The translations under genes were made by a program, and so were the position numbers. A stretch of DNA of 64,000 bases from Antedon bifida (taxonomy: Eukaryota; Echinodermata; Crinoidea; Comatulida; Antedonidae), in contig OY727096.1 in the NCBI GenBank assembly GCA_963402885.1, positions 17,713,820 through 17,777,819 on the forward strand, read 5' to 3'. Below are positions 52,601-62,100 of the stretch, in pieces. Under the pieces are notes generated by a model. It was not told the origin of the DNA, did not search any database, and saw only the letters and a program-made list of their open reading frames with translations. The stretch's first letter is position 1, and every line of letters starts with the position of its first letter.

Positions 52601-55600
52601 TAAAGAGAATGTACTGTCATGATGATCTACCAAAATTACTTGAGAATGTTAAATAGTCTATTATTAGTTATCCGCTTGGTATACCAAGCGGATAACTCCT
52701 TGTAATTGTATGAGATCAATATTTTTTTTCTGTATTATTCTTCTTTCCTTCCTTCCTTTTTGTGAGTCGTGTTCCTCTAAAATGTGTAAACATAACATTT
52801 CATAACTTTGACAACATATGGGCATTTACGTGAAGTTGTGCACCTCCTATTTTTGAATGACGTCATAGTTGCGCAACGTGACTTATGCGCAATTTTATGA
52901 ATTTCAATGATTGATCATAGATTAAAAACCAAAAGTCATTTAGTATTGACACTTTGACAAAATTTAAGTCATATCAGGGGCAAACTTTCTACGGATTAAA
53001 AATGGCATGTTTGACAAGAAGTTACGCGCGCACGCGCATTTAAAATTTCAAAATGCGCAAAATTAATTTCTAATCAACTTTTTACGCGTTTCTTGTCATT
53101 TTGAGCATGTCAAAAATTCCCACGGGCGCGCAATTTTTTATGCGCGCGGTGCGCACATAGCGTTAAAAACATATTTTTTTCTCTTGAATTATATTTTTCA
53201 AGCCTTTCCCAGTGATTTTGAAAACAATTTAGACCTTTTCCAGTTTAAATAACGCCATACGAACACGTTGAATTAGACAATTCGTGCGCGTTTTTTATGA
53301 AAAAGCTTAAAAAATCGTCAAAATTATGTCTTTTTTTAAACAGTCATAGTTTCTAAAGTAAACCGTTAACCGTTTATTTTTATTACAAAATCTAGAAGTT
53401 GATGAGTTGTAGATATCGGATCATGCATCAATAAGGCTAAAAAAACATTGTGACGTCATCGTATGGCCACACGAATGTAAAATATAGGATTTTTGTCTCT
53501 TTCGTTATTGCTCATCACATTCAATGGAGCGCATCGCGCTTATCTGTATTCCTTTTTCTCCTACATTTATATATTGTGTAGGTCAATCAACTTTCTTTAG
53601 CATGAGATAAAAATATTTTAATTTTTATGACGTCATCATGCCTAAAAATTTTAATTACGTGGGTCATTAATTTCATCTTTACAGTAAATTTTAATCTGTA
53701 ATAGCTCGTAAGAATAAAATGTGATAATCACGATTAAAACGTTTTCTGGAAGCTATTGGATTGTAGATACGAATTCATGTAAACATTTTGCCAATCGGAT
53801 GTTGTGACGTCATCATATGGCCAGTTGAATAAAAAAAGTCGTATTTTGATATTTTGCGTAATAGTTCATCACATTTAAAAGGGTGCGCATCTATATTTTA
53901 CGTATTCAAATTTCTTCTACACGTTAATATGTTGTTCCTGAGATAATTTCCTTCTGAAATTGCTATCTAAGTGTTTCATTTTGATACCGTCGCCATGTTA
54001 AAAATTGGAATAAATGGCGGGTCCCGTAATTTCACCTATTCTACACTGTATGTAATATGTATACAGCTTATACTGTTTGCATGTATATACTATATGACAC
54101 AAAATTCAGCACTAACAGCATGTCATATTCTTCAGTTCTTGTCATAATGCCATAATCTTTATCTGTGTGCAATATTCCAACGTATGACGTGCACGTGGCG
54201 TTTGTCGTGGTGCGGATAACTAACTCGTCAAAGTGATGAGTTTCATGTCTAGTTTTAATAAAGACACTGTTTTTTATAGTTATTAGCCTGAACAAATATA
54301 AAATCATTATTTCTAAAAAATAACAATAAAATATAACAGTACATCATTCTGTATTTCTACACAGAGTATTTTAAAATAACATACTATACTACAGTATATA
54401 TTGAATAACAGAACCTACTGTAAAGTATACAGTAATGATACAGTATACAGTAGTTTTAACTGTGTACAAGCTGATATACAAATTGTTGTTGACATTATAA
54501 AGTTCCACCACAAGTGACAACTGTGTTTATATAAATTGGAATTAGGGACAAAAACACCATATTTTTCTCCTTAAATTGCAATGAACTAAAATAGTCAAAA
54601 CAGTATAGTAAAGTGTTACCAAGGCACAGCAATTTAAAACCGATATAAAAAGTGACTAGTTATTCACCATCATCAGTCATCACTACATAATAATATTCAT
54701 ATCAATTGCAAGTGATGAGAATGATGGAACTGGTATAACCTTTGACCTTTATTCTATTCATCATCTAATAAGGTAACCCATTAGAATCTCATTTAATTTG
54801 TTATTCTCTTGTTTAAAAATAACATTAAAAGAAGTTTACTAGGTTAAAGATGATGATGATGATCACTCAGCGAAAGGCGACTGTTTTAGACTATACCAAA
54901 ACAACAAGTCCAACTAAACCATAAAGAATTTACTAAACCAAATGAAATAGTGTACTGTATAGGAATTATCTACTGTTGGCCTGTTTCTGCTGCTGCCAGT
55001 ATAGCCTACTAACTATATAGTTTCAATCTCTCTCAATCAAACAATTCATTGCTTATTCATTGTTTTATATAGTTTTTAAACCGTACATGATGATATCGAA
55101 ATTACAGACAATTTAGAAACCTGCCGATAATGTCCATATATTAATATTATTATATCCTGATATTCAATATAATTGCATGCCTACTTTAATTTGCCTACAG
55201 AGAAGTTTTAAAAATCATTATACTGCCCTCTGTTATTTAAAAATGTATTGTTCTCCAAAAACATGAAAAATGAAGATTAATAAAATCAGACTTTTTTGAA
55301 TAGGCTTTCACATAAAATGACAAAATACATTTTTTTTTGCTTCAAATTACAGTTTTTTTCAGGTAAATACATTTTTTTTCGATCCAATTTCTTGTCAAAA
55401 GTGGATAACTATTATATGACATAAAAATGAAATATTCAACAAATAATATTTTAAAATAATTTTTTTCTGTGAGACAATCTTTAAGGATTTAATTTTTCAG
55501 ACAATGCTAGTAATAATAATAACTACCTCAGAATCTATCCCGTAACTATCTAATTTTTGCAATGAAAGATGAGGGCTATTAATTTATAGTATAGCTATCA

Positions 55601-58600
55601 ATTACAGAAAACGTATTGTACTACAGTCAATAACATCACTCAGTAAATTGATATTGTAGCAATTTAGTGTAAATTAATACAATAAATGATCAATAACTTT
55701 ACAGAAAAATATCACTTGCAATGTTTATGTAGCGTGCATTCAACTAACATTTATTTGAGCGATTAAGGCAGACTATTATTTCATTGGATGCTTCTCACGC
55801 ATCCATAAAAATATTCAGAAAAAACATTTTGAAATTAAATTGTCTATTTTGGATGAAAAATAGCCTATGACTACAGTTTATATATTTAATTTGAGCATAA
55901 TTAGCCTAGGCATATGTTTATTTTTTTTTTATTTCAGTTGAAATTCGTAGTATTATTTATCGGAAATCGTTTATAAATCAAGTTAAAAAATGTTTATTTG
56001 ATGAATATATAGAATAATGTACGTTTTATGTTTTTCTTTTTAATTCCACCTGTATTTTTTGTAATTTATATTTGTAAAGGGGGTTAAACTCGATTAGAGA
56101 AATCTACTTTTTAACCTCCTATTGCCATGCTGTAATTTGTTTCTTTTTTTTTTTTTTAATATATATTTATATATAATATATATATTTTTCTTTTTTTGGC
56201 AATAAAAGTTGAAGTATGTAATACAGGAAAGCCTGACTCAATTCTAATTCTAAAAATGTAACATACAGCATATTTCGCGAATATATTGGGTTATAACATA
56301 GAGGACACTATTTACAATTTTAATTTAATGTCTCGCGCATTGGCCACTGAAAAAGTTGGCAGGTATATAAAAATAGTAGGGATGTCCTCTGAATAGAGGT
56401 TGGCTTTTACATATTTGAACATATAAGATTCAAGATTCAAGATTCAAGAAATTTTATTTGTCCATAAAAATGGAAATTCACTTTGCTTGGTAGATTAAAA
56501 CAACAATATTGCAACAATTTAAAACGTGCAGAACTATAACAGATTAAAAATACAAGATAAAAAGTTAAAAATGTAAAACTATTTAAAAATTGCATTATCG
56601 TCTTACATTAGAATTAAAAATATGAATGCTATTTACAACGAAGGATTTTCTAGTTCTACAAAGATTTGTTCTTGGAGGTCGTAGCCTAATACCTGATCTA
56701 TTTAAGTTATAACAGTAATGTAACGGATGAGTGGGGTCTTTCATAATATTGTTTACTTTTTTAAAAATACTCTTTTCATAGATAAATGAACAAGGCGTTA
56801 GACCAGCTTTAATAATACGTTGTGCAATTTTACGTGGTCTCTCAATATTTTTCTTATCATTTTCAGTAAAGTTACCATAAAAACATCCAATGCTAAAAGA
56901 TAAAATACTTTGAATAATACTTTGATAAAATAGAATTAAAATTTGCTTGAGTTTTCTGAGAAAGTAGAGCCTTTGAGATGCCTTCTTGGAAATCATGAGA
57001 GAGTTTGACTCCCAGTTTAATTTGTTGTCAATTATAGTACCAAATAAATATAAAGTATTGCCTCTTATTTCGTTTCAAAGAAAAGTGTCCTATTTAATAG
57101 TAGGGATCATGTCCCCTGAAAAATAACAAATAAACATAGAGTAGATAATTTTACATAGATTGTGGTTGCCAACAGGAACGAATACTTGAAGGTTAATTTT
57201 TATTCCAAAAGGAAACAATCATTAGCATATTTATGAGAGTGAAGCTATTTCATGACACACATTTTAGGATGTTTACACTAGTTTAAAATTAAATTTTATC
57301 ATTAGCTAAATGTCAAATCTTTCAGAGCTTCTAACCCAAAGAGTTGTATATGATCACTAAATATGTCTTTTGTATGCACAAGATCTGTATATACAGTAGT
57401 TGTTAGGGTGCTTTAGATTTTGTTATTTGTACGTATGGATGAATTCAGAAATAAATGAAATTGATTTACATTTATTATTATAATTTTATTTATTTATTCT
57501 GTCATTATACTGAATGACACTTTCAGTGCGCAAAGCATCGATTTCCAAAGTTCAGTAGAGAACATTAACAATATAATCAAAATAATAAAGTAATTTACAT
57601 CAGTACATATACATATTACAAAAAAGTATCACCAAAACCTGCAGTAGAACACCTCTGTGTCCCTTTAAAACTTAGGTTGGCTGTAGTGTTACCCATAACA
57701 TTGCACCTTGTACGTTTCAGTAGAAGTAAATGATAGTAATGTATCTTGAACTAAATAGAGGTTGGGTGCAATGTAGTGTACATGTTGCTCTTTTTTCGCT
57801 TCAGAAGAAAGTATACCCTTAATAGGGGTTTTTGTATGGAGCATCTGCCATTTTTGCTGTCATGAAAAACTTTATTCTCCTGCTAGAACAGGCCCTTAAA
57901 GTGCATGAAACCTGGACTGTGGAATTCCCTGAAGATATGACAGTTTGATTATTACTGTACTTTGACCTACAGTAAGCTTTGATTTTATCATCAAATCCAA
58001 TGTCATAGTTAATGTACGTAATTACCGTCTAGTGTACTATGTACTTTAAATAGGGAAGGGACCATAAAAAAAATATTTAAACTATTGTATACTTAAACCT
58101 ACTGTATGTAATGTTATCAGTATATAAAATGTCAACCACTGTATACTAAATGGCGTACATGTACCAAATAAGTATTATTGATAATGAACTATGTATCACA
58201 AGGTTGCTGGTTAGAGTAGTCAAGTTCAACTGCACTTAAGTACTGTACTATTATGTAGTACTACAGTATAGTACTAGTAGTTAGTAGTAGTAATAGTATG
58301 ATCAGCCTAAACAGGACAGTCATACAAAAATGAATACTATTTTATTTTAAGATGATCCCTTGGTTGTTTGAGTACTTTATAATTAATGAATACTTAAATC
58401 TTCTAATTACCATCAATAATCACATTTACAATAGTTGATTAGAATAAAGAATGGTTTAAAACGAAGGAAGGATTAAGGTAGGAAAGAAAATGGAAGGAAT
58501 GAGTTAGTGTCAGAGTACAAAAATGAACAATTCTTCGAAAGAAAACACTTTTTTTAATAACTTTTGAACATTTTTGTTAACTTGTGTAATGCCCTGTGTA

Positions 58601-59162
58601 TTGATGGTAGAGAATAATATGTAATGGTAGAGAATAATGTAATGTTGAATTGTTATGATGTCATTGGTAGTAGTACTTCGAGGTCAATAGTAGTACTATA
58701 GTTGATGATCGTCAATTGGGACTTGATTAATTTAATAATGATTATCATCATCATGATTATTACTCTATATGATTTTTGTTAATATCTACACTGTATTTGT
58801 TGATATAAAGTTTGCGGTACACTACATATATTAGTTCAGAAAAGAACTGTTTCTCAATGTTTCGATCAATATGCTTTGATCGTTCTCAGGAGTGTGCATA
58901 TTGATCGAAAAAATTGAGAAACTTGACAGTTCTTTTCAGAACTAATATACGTGGTGTAACGCAAACTTTATATCAACACTTGATTTCGCCATGCAAACCT
59001 TCAAACAATATACACTGTATTTGTAACCCAGACTCTTTGGTGTACTTACTTTTTCCATGTTCCTCCTTTAAAGACCTCTCCAAATGACCCAACGTCTGAC
59101 CTTGTTGGTGACATTGGGTCATGTACCGTGTCCATCTCTATGGTGTTATGATCGTCACACAT
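25687..59162 (-). CDS. RHBDF: Inactive rhomboid protein (iRhom, RHBDF1/2 pro-orthologue)
   Basis: Minus-strand exons: 59162-59050, 44735-44679, 38564-38362, 34943-34872, 34061-33865, 33348-33199, 31438-31261, 30592-30412, 30182-29892, 29454-29343, 28840-28775, 28589-28428, 28239-28151, 27737-27674, 27323-27159, 26815-26715, 26573-26420 and 26127-25687. All phases agree; the product is 931 residues. A long cytosolic N-terminus carries the [11 protein letters not shown] and KRQSVAKM motifs. The first helix (about 482-508) follows EDHRPYFTYW. The Cys-rich iRhom homology domain (about 509-715) contains [27 protein letters not shown] and GRPCCIG. The rhomboid core has [18 protein letters not shown] and [11 protein letters not shown]. 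The catalytic Ser motif reads GPAG (787-790), so this is a pseudoprotease. iRhoms escort ADAM17 and control EGF-ligand turnover. A second first exon lies at 46768-46695. Confidence 0.95.
26205..26312. repeat. Minisatellite, ~20-base unit (iRhom last intron)
   Basis: Units of CCACTCAAGCATAGCAAA type, same family as 25385-25485, on either side of the final coding exon. Confidence 0.7.
26940..27071. mobile_element. MITE, family 1 (iRhom intron)
   Basis: Ends ACCTTGTCTACACTATAA and TAGATAGTGTAGACAGAGG, with the same interior as the other copies. Confidence 0.7.
27379..27555. mobile_element. Short element, family 2 (iRhom intron)
   Basis: Begins acagtataacccctcatttg and ends with an inverted tagaagttctattgta stretch, so the ends still pair. 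Interior gggacacccctactaaggaa and agggaacact are family features. Confidence 0.45.
28995..29300 (+). mobile_element. tRNA-headed SINE in an iRhom intron
   Basis: The head has a tRNA-Leu/Ser-like A box (TGGCCGAGCGGATAAGA) and a weak B box. A conserved-looking body follows (TGCGCACTTTAAAGAAC, GAGGTCGCCCAG), then an ATAAATAAAA-type tail near 29280. Confidence 0.6.
31439..33198. other. iRhom intron without recognised features
   Basis: AT-rich intron sequence with many oligo-A/T runs. I see no exon, RNA gene or complete element. Confidence 0.5.
36831..36914. mobile_element. 84-base foldback element, family 2
   Basis: Left end CAGTAGAACTCCT and right end AGGGGTTCTACTG are inverted. It is a very short internal-deletion form inside an iRhom intron. 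Confidence 0.6.
37990..38300. repeat. Tandem repeat, ~140-base unit rich in CTGCAGTA
   Basis: At least two full units share ACTGCAGTAACGTTACCAAA, cagaagatataccgca and aagactgtagt. Single CTGCAGTAA motifs also scatter near 24720-24960. Confidence 0.65.
40174..41604 (-). mobile_element. Helentron-like element, copy B (second subfamily)
   Basis: Left hairpin at 41602-41573 (GGTTATCC arms, one bulged base), right hairpin at 40204-40182 (GAACTCGTCA arms), subterminal GCGGATAACC at 40215-40206, end TCTAG at 40174. It is directly followed head to tail by copy C. It carries the same internal blocks as copy A at lower identity. Confidence 0.75.
41605..42837 (-). mobile_element. Helentron-like element, copy C (second subfamily)
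   Basis: Same ends as B; its 5' half is almost identical to B but a middle part differs and is about 200 bases shorter. B and C abut with only one or two T residues between them and together sit inside copy A. Confidence 0.75.
42899..44678. other. iRhom intron, mostly featureless
   Basis: AT-rich up to about 44300. The last part (44320-44665) is a G/A-rich degenerate array of GGTAGCAG-like motifs, for example gggggtaggacacaacagg. Minus-strand frames there are repeat artefacts. Confidence 0.5.
44320..44665. repeat. Degenerate G/A-rich low-complexity array
   Basis: Irregular repeats around AGCAGTAGTAGGGA, CTGGGGGTAGGA and GGTAGCAGAGACACTGG, next to the 57-base iRhom exon donor. Confidence 0.55.
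44679..44735 (-). CDS. RHBDF: Symmetric 57-base iRhom exon
   Basis: Encodes the Ser/Thr-rich stretch [18 protein letters not shown]. Phase 2 at both ends, so skipping it keeps the frame. It lies between inverted copies of the Helentron-like element. Confidence 0.75.
45785..45885 (+). mobile_element. tRNA-derived SINE
   Basis: A box TGGTCTAGCGGTATGA and B box GAGTTCGAGTCCC sit at tRNA-like spacing, followed by an AT-rich tail. Stems do not all pair, so it is a SINE head and not a functional tRNA. It lies in the intron between 44735 and 46695. Confidence 0.6.
46695..46768 (-). CDS. RHBDF: Alternative first coding exon of iRhom (short isoform)
   Basis: ATG at 46768 opens [20 protein letters not shown], ending in phase 2 at a strong GTAAGT donor. 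That phase joins exactly to exon 44735-44679 (GT+A gives Val), so the isoform is 918 residues. No acceptor is obvious just upstream, which suggests a transcription start here. Read as alternative to the exon at 59050; both can feed the same downstream exon. Confidence 0.7.
47515..48051. repeat. Minisatellite, ~67-71 base unit (left block)
   Basis: Seven to eight units containing AAATAAGTGGGTTTAGTGG, TATGCTATACTCCAGAATTGG and AAGTTCACTAGTACATTTAA. The minus-strand open frame with repeating [12 protein letters not shown] is an artefact of stop-free units. Confidence 0.85.
48056..48681. mobile_element. TTAA-flanked MITE inserted in a minisatellite
   Basis: Ends AGACCCCTTCCCTGC and, inverted, GTAGGGAAGGGGGCT. 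TTAA lies at 48052-48055 and 48682-48685. The interior is GC-richer (about 48210-48310) with no frame. Confidence 0.8.
48682..48985. repeat. Minisatellite, ~67-71 base unit (right block)
   Basis: Four or so units identical in type to the left block, continuing after the MITE. Confidence 0.85.
49527..50019. mobile_element. TA-flanked MITE, Tc1/mariner type
   Basis: Inverted ends of about 49 bases with two mismatches (GGGAGGTTTCGCAA ... ACGGATACGTCAC), flanked by TA on both sides. 493 bases, no transposase. Confidence 0.8.
50371..51967 (+). mobile_element. Helentron-like element, copy D
   Basis: A complete copy, 1,597 bases: palindrome 50372-50403, four perfect TGACGTCA octamers (50564, 51157, 51334, 51511), right hairpin and CTAG end at 51964-51967. 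Nearly identical to A and E, so recently active. It lies in the large 5' intron of iRhom, antisense to the gene. Confidence 0.8.
52665..54252 (+). mobile_element. Helentron-like element, copy E
   Basis: A complete copy, about 1,588 bases, in direct orientation 700 bases after D. It has the same palindrome and CTAG end, and differs by scattered substitutions and an ~8-base deletion near 54100. A short minus-strand frame at its right end is not a gene. Confidence 0.8.
54253..56426. other. iRhom 5' intron, no element recognised
   Basis: AT-rich, with short simple repeats (GATGATGAT near 54850, oligo-T runs). No exon seen. Confidence 0.5.
56427..57052 (-). mobile_element. 5'-truncated CR1/L2-like LINE, end of the reverse transcriptase region
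   Basis: The minus strand reads from about 57052 [48 protein letters not shown] and LRTRKSF-like sequence, stopping at 56595. These are the thumb and post-RT motifs of CR1/L2-clade non-LTR retrotransposons. The 3' end is a short array of TTGAATC repeats (56428-56449), as expected for this clade. It is truncated and not functional. Confidence 0.8.
57053..58798. other. iRhom 5' intron, no element recognised
   Basis: AT-rich with scattered short CAGTA motifs. I see no exon. Confidence 0.45.
58799..58977. mobile_element. Foldback element, near-perfect hairpin
   Basis: The left arm GTTGATATAAAGTTTGCG continues through TATATTAGTTC and AGAAAAGAACTG to GATCAATATGC. The right arm is its complement with few mismatches, leaving a ~20-base loop. 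179 bases, about 70 bases from the donor of the distal iRhom exon. Confidence 0.75.
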
Positions 59163-59198
59163 TGTGCCTTACCATTGGCCACTACCTCAAGAACACTA
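59050..59198 (-). CDS. RHBDF: Distal first coding exon of iRhom (long isoform)
   Basis: ATG at 59162 opens [20 protein letters not shown] and ends in TWK plus AA at a GTAAGT donor, phase 2, compatible with exon 44735-44679. A good polypyrimidine-AG acceptor ends at 59199, so a further noncoding exon should lie upstream. An in-frame TAA nine bases before the ATG fixes the start. A six-codon upstream frame overlaps it. Confidence 0.72.
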
Positions 59199-59199
59199 C

Positions 59200-62100
59200 A
59201 TAGTTAAGAGAGAAAAAATAAATTGTAATTGATCAAAATATATTAATTATTATAAAATCCTATCATGAATTATTTATTACCTGCTAATTATCATCATTAT
59301 GAGTAACTCTTGGATGCATACCAAATTAGGAATCCAAAAGTTTTTTAAAATTATTATAATTACCCAAACTGGATGAACCAGACAAATTAATAGCAATTTT
59401 TCTCTGAACATTTCATAGAAATATAAACTAAATTATAATAATGACTAATTATGGGCTTCGAGCAGCGTAGCATTATAATATATATATAATAGTCTAGTTT
59501 TAGGTTGTCTAATAATATGACCTTTGACACTAAAGACCATTTAAAACTCATTTAACACAACATAAACAGCTGAAAGCTTTGATTACAGTATTAGCTAATT
59601 AGCAGTCAACACAATAGGTGGTATTATGTTCATTTCACTAGTAATTACAGCAGGGAAGGGCCAAGGTGACTGAACTAAATCAAAAGTTGATTAAAAATGT
59701 AAACTTGTCCTTCACTTCAAAATTAGTATTGTACTAGAATTACATTAGGATGATGGTTATGATAACTATGTTGATGACAAATGATGCATGACAATATGAT
59801 GATGTTGATAATGACGTAATGACTATTGATTGATAAAGGATAATTTTATTTCCAAAGAAGAAGAACAGTTTACAGTAATTTTGCTTTATCATCAGATTTT
59901 TCAACAACGGGAATCAACAATAGCAATTCAACATTTATTTTGACCAAAATCAAACATTAACAAAACAAATTAAACAACAATAAAAAAAAAGTATCATTTG
60001 GTCAAGGGACGACATACACACTCGAACAAGTCCGTCACTGTCGTCAACTACAGTAAGTCTAAACTGTACATACAATATTGAATCCAAATTGTAATTGTAC
60101 ATCAATCAGCCTTTAAAGTTGTCTACCATGCAACACCCAAAACAAAACGTCTCTACTATACAGAACTTAAATATTAAGTGTAACTACTACAGTATGTTAT
60201 ACAACCTTCAATGTTTTTAGGAAATATTTGTCATAAAACTTGAATACCTAAACTAGGCCTACTGTGTAACAATAATTGCAATCATAATGACTTTTACTTC
60301 CTACACAGTATTCCATCCAGACCTTTCCCCTAAATCAGTAAACATCGTCATGTACATATTTATCTATTTAGTCATAAAAAGATAATAGTAATAATACTAA
60401 GAATAAACACAAACCTTTGTCAAAAAACTCCAAATACGACGTTGACAAAGTTAAAAAATAAATACCAAATATTTAAAACTTCATAAATATAAAAATCCAA
60501 GATAACATAACAACAGAACACAATATATTTAATCCAAGAAAATGATTTTGAAAATTCAGGCAGATTGTCTGTATAGCTACAGTATCAGCATCTGCCTTTT
60601 TAAAAGTGATTGTACAGTATACTGACACACTGTAGGCTACCTAGTGACTCATCTAAATGCCTGGAAATCAGTTTAGTCTATAAATAGTTCATAAAGAAAA
60701 TCTCTAATCAAAGTAATTACATTATATTCCAGTACATTGTTGTAATGTAATAACTGTGTTTATATTAAATAGTAAAGTATAAATTGTAGTTAATTGTAGT
60801 ACTGAGTTTATAATAAAGTGCCATCAATTCATTAATTAAATGTTAATGAAATGAACCATTTAACATTGAATTTACATATTAAAATAATTGTCTTCCTTAA
60901 ATACAGAACTTTGAACCTCTCCTTTTGGACATTCCTATTCAATAGATACCCCTGTCATTGTGAAGGGGACATGAAACGAACCTCTATTCAGGGGACACTC
61001 CTATATTATTAGGGAGACACTTTGTTGTGTGTTTTATTAATAGGGATTCTAATGTTAGTAGGAAAGAGTGTGGACCTTAAACACAATTTTGGTCTTGGGA
61101 GACTTACTGGTTTTCAAGGGGAAACTAATTTAATATTAAACAAAGAAAGAAACATTCATTAATTAAATGCAATGCTAATGACATTGAAAATTATGACACA
61201 TTATACCATTTTTTTTATCATGGAACAAAAAATATCAAAATTTACATGCAGAATGGTGAGTAACATACAGAGCTAGCCAAAGATAATCATCCTATTTCCT
61301 GTATAGTCAGCAATACTGTAAAAAGGTGACTTGTAAAGCTTAAAGACCGTAGCGGATAGAACCTACTGAACTAGTGATATTTCAACTATGATTCACACAA
61401 TACACAGAATAAATTTTTTATACAGCCTGTACATTATACTAGGTAGTTAGTACGTAACATAATTAAATCCAAATTTATTACAATACATATAGTTTAATAT
61501 ACTGTATAGTTTAATATTGTACATTCCCAAGTCCCAAGGAGCCTGGTATTCAAATTTGGGAGAAATTAGGAGTTGGATTGTACTCGGACTACTTTAGCAA
61601 TATAATTGTCTTTAATTAACTGTTTGAATTTAGCTTAGGAAGTAGAATTATCCGAGTTTGGAATTAATGGTCATACAGTACAGTAAAACTTAAAAGCAAT
61701 GATAATGATACTGTAGTGGCTAGAGCTCAATATTTTAACTGTAGCCTTTCACAATTTAAATGTATTTTGAAAGATATTATTAATTATACATTTTATCTTG
61801 TGTTTTTGAAAAATGTACTGTATACAGTATTTTATTATCAATCTGTTAATTGGTGCCTTGCACTGTTGGTTGTAAGAATAAAGAGAAATGTTAGTATAAT
61901 TCTAATCAAAATGAAACACTGAATGACACATTCCCTCCCATTAGTAATATTAATTTCAAAGAATGAGAATAAATATAGCCTGGTCTCAGGAACATCCCAA
62001 TAGTAAAATAATTAATAATGCAACATTTTTTCCTCTGATTAGTGTTTCTACAGTATTAAATGCTTTTAAGTAGAATATCAGACTGTGGCTGCATAATTGG

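Noticed and set aside
54068-54307. 79-codon minus-strand frame
   Set aside because: Sits in the right end of Helentron-like copy E; equivalent sequence in copies A and D does not keep a conserved frame.
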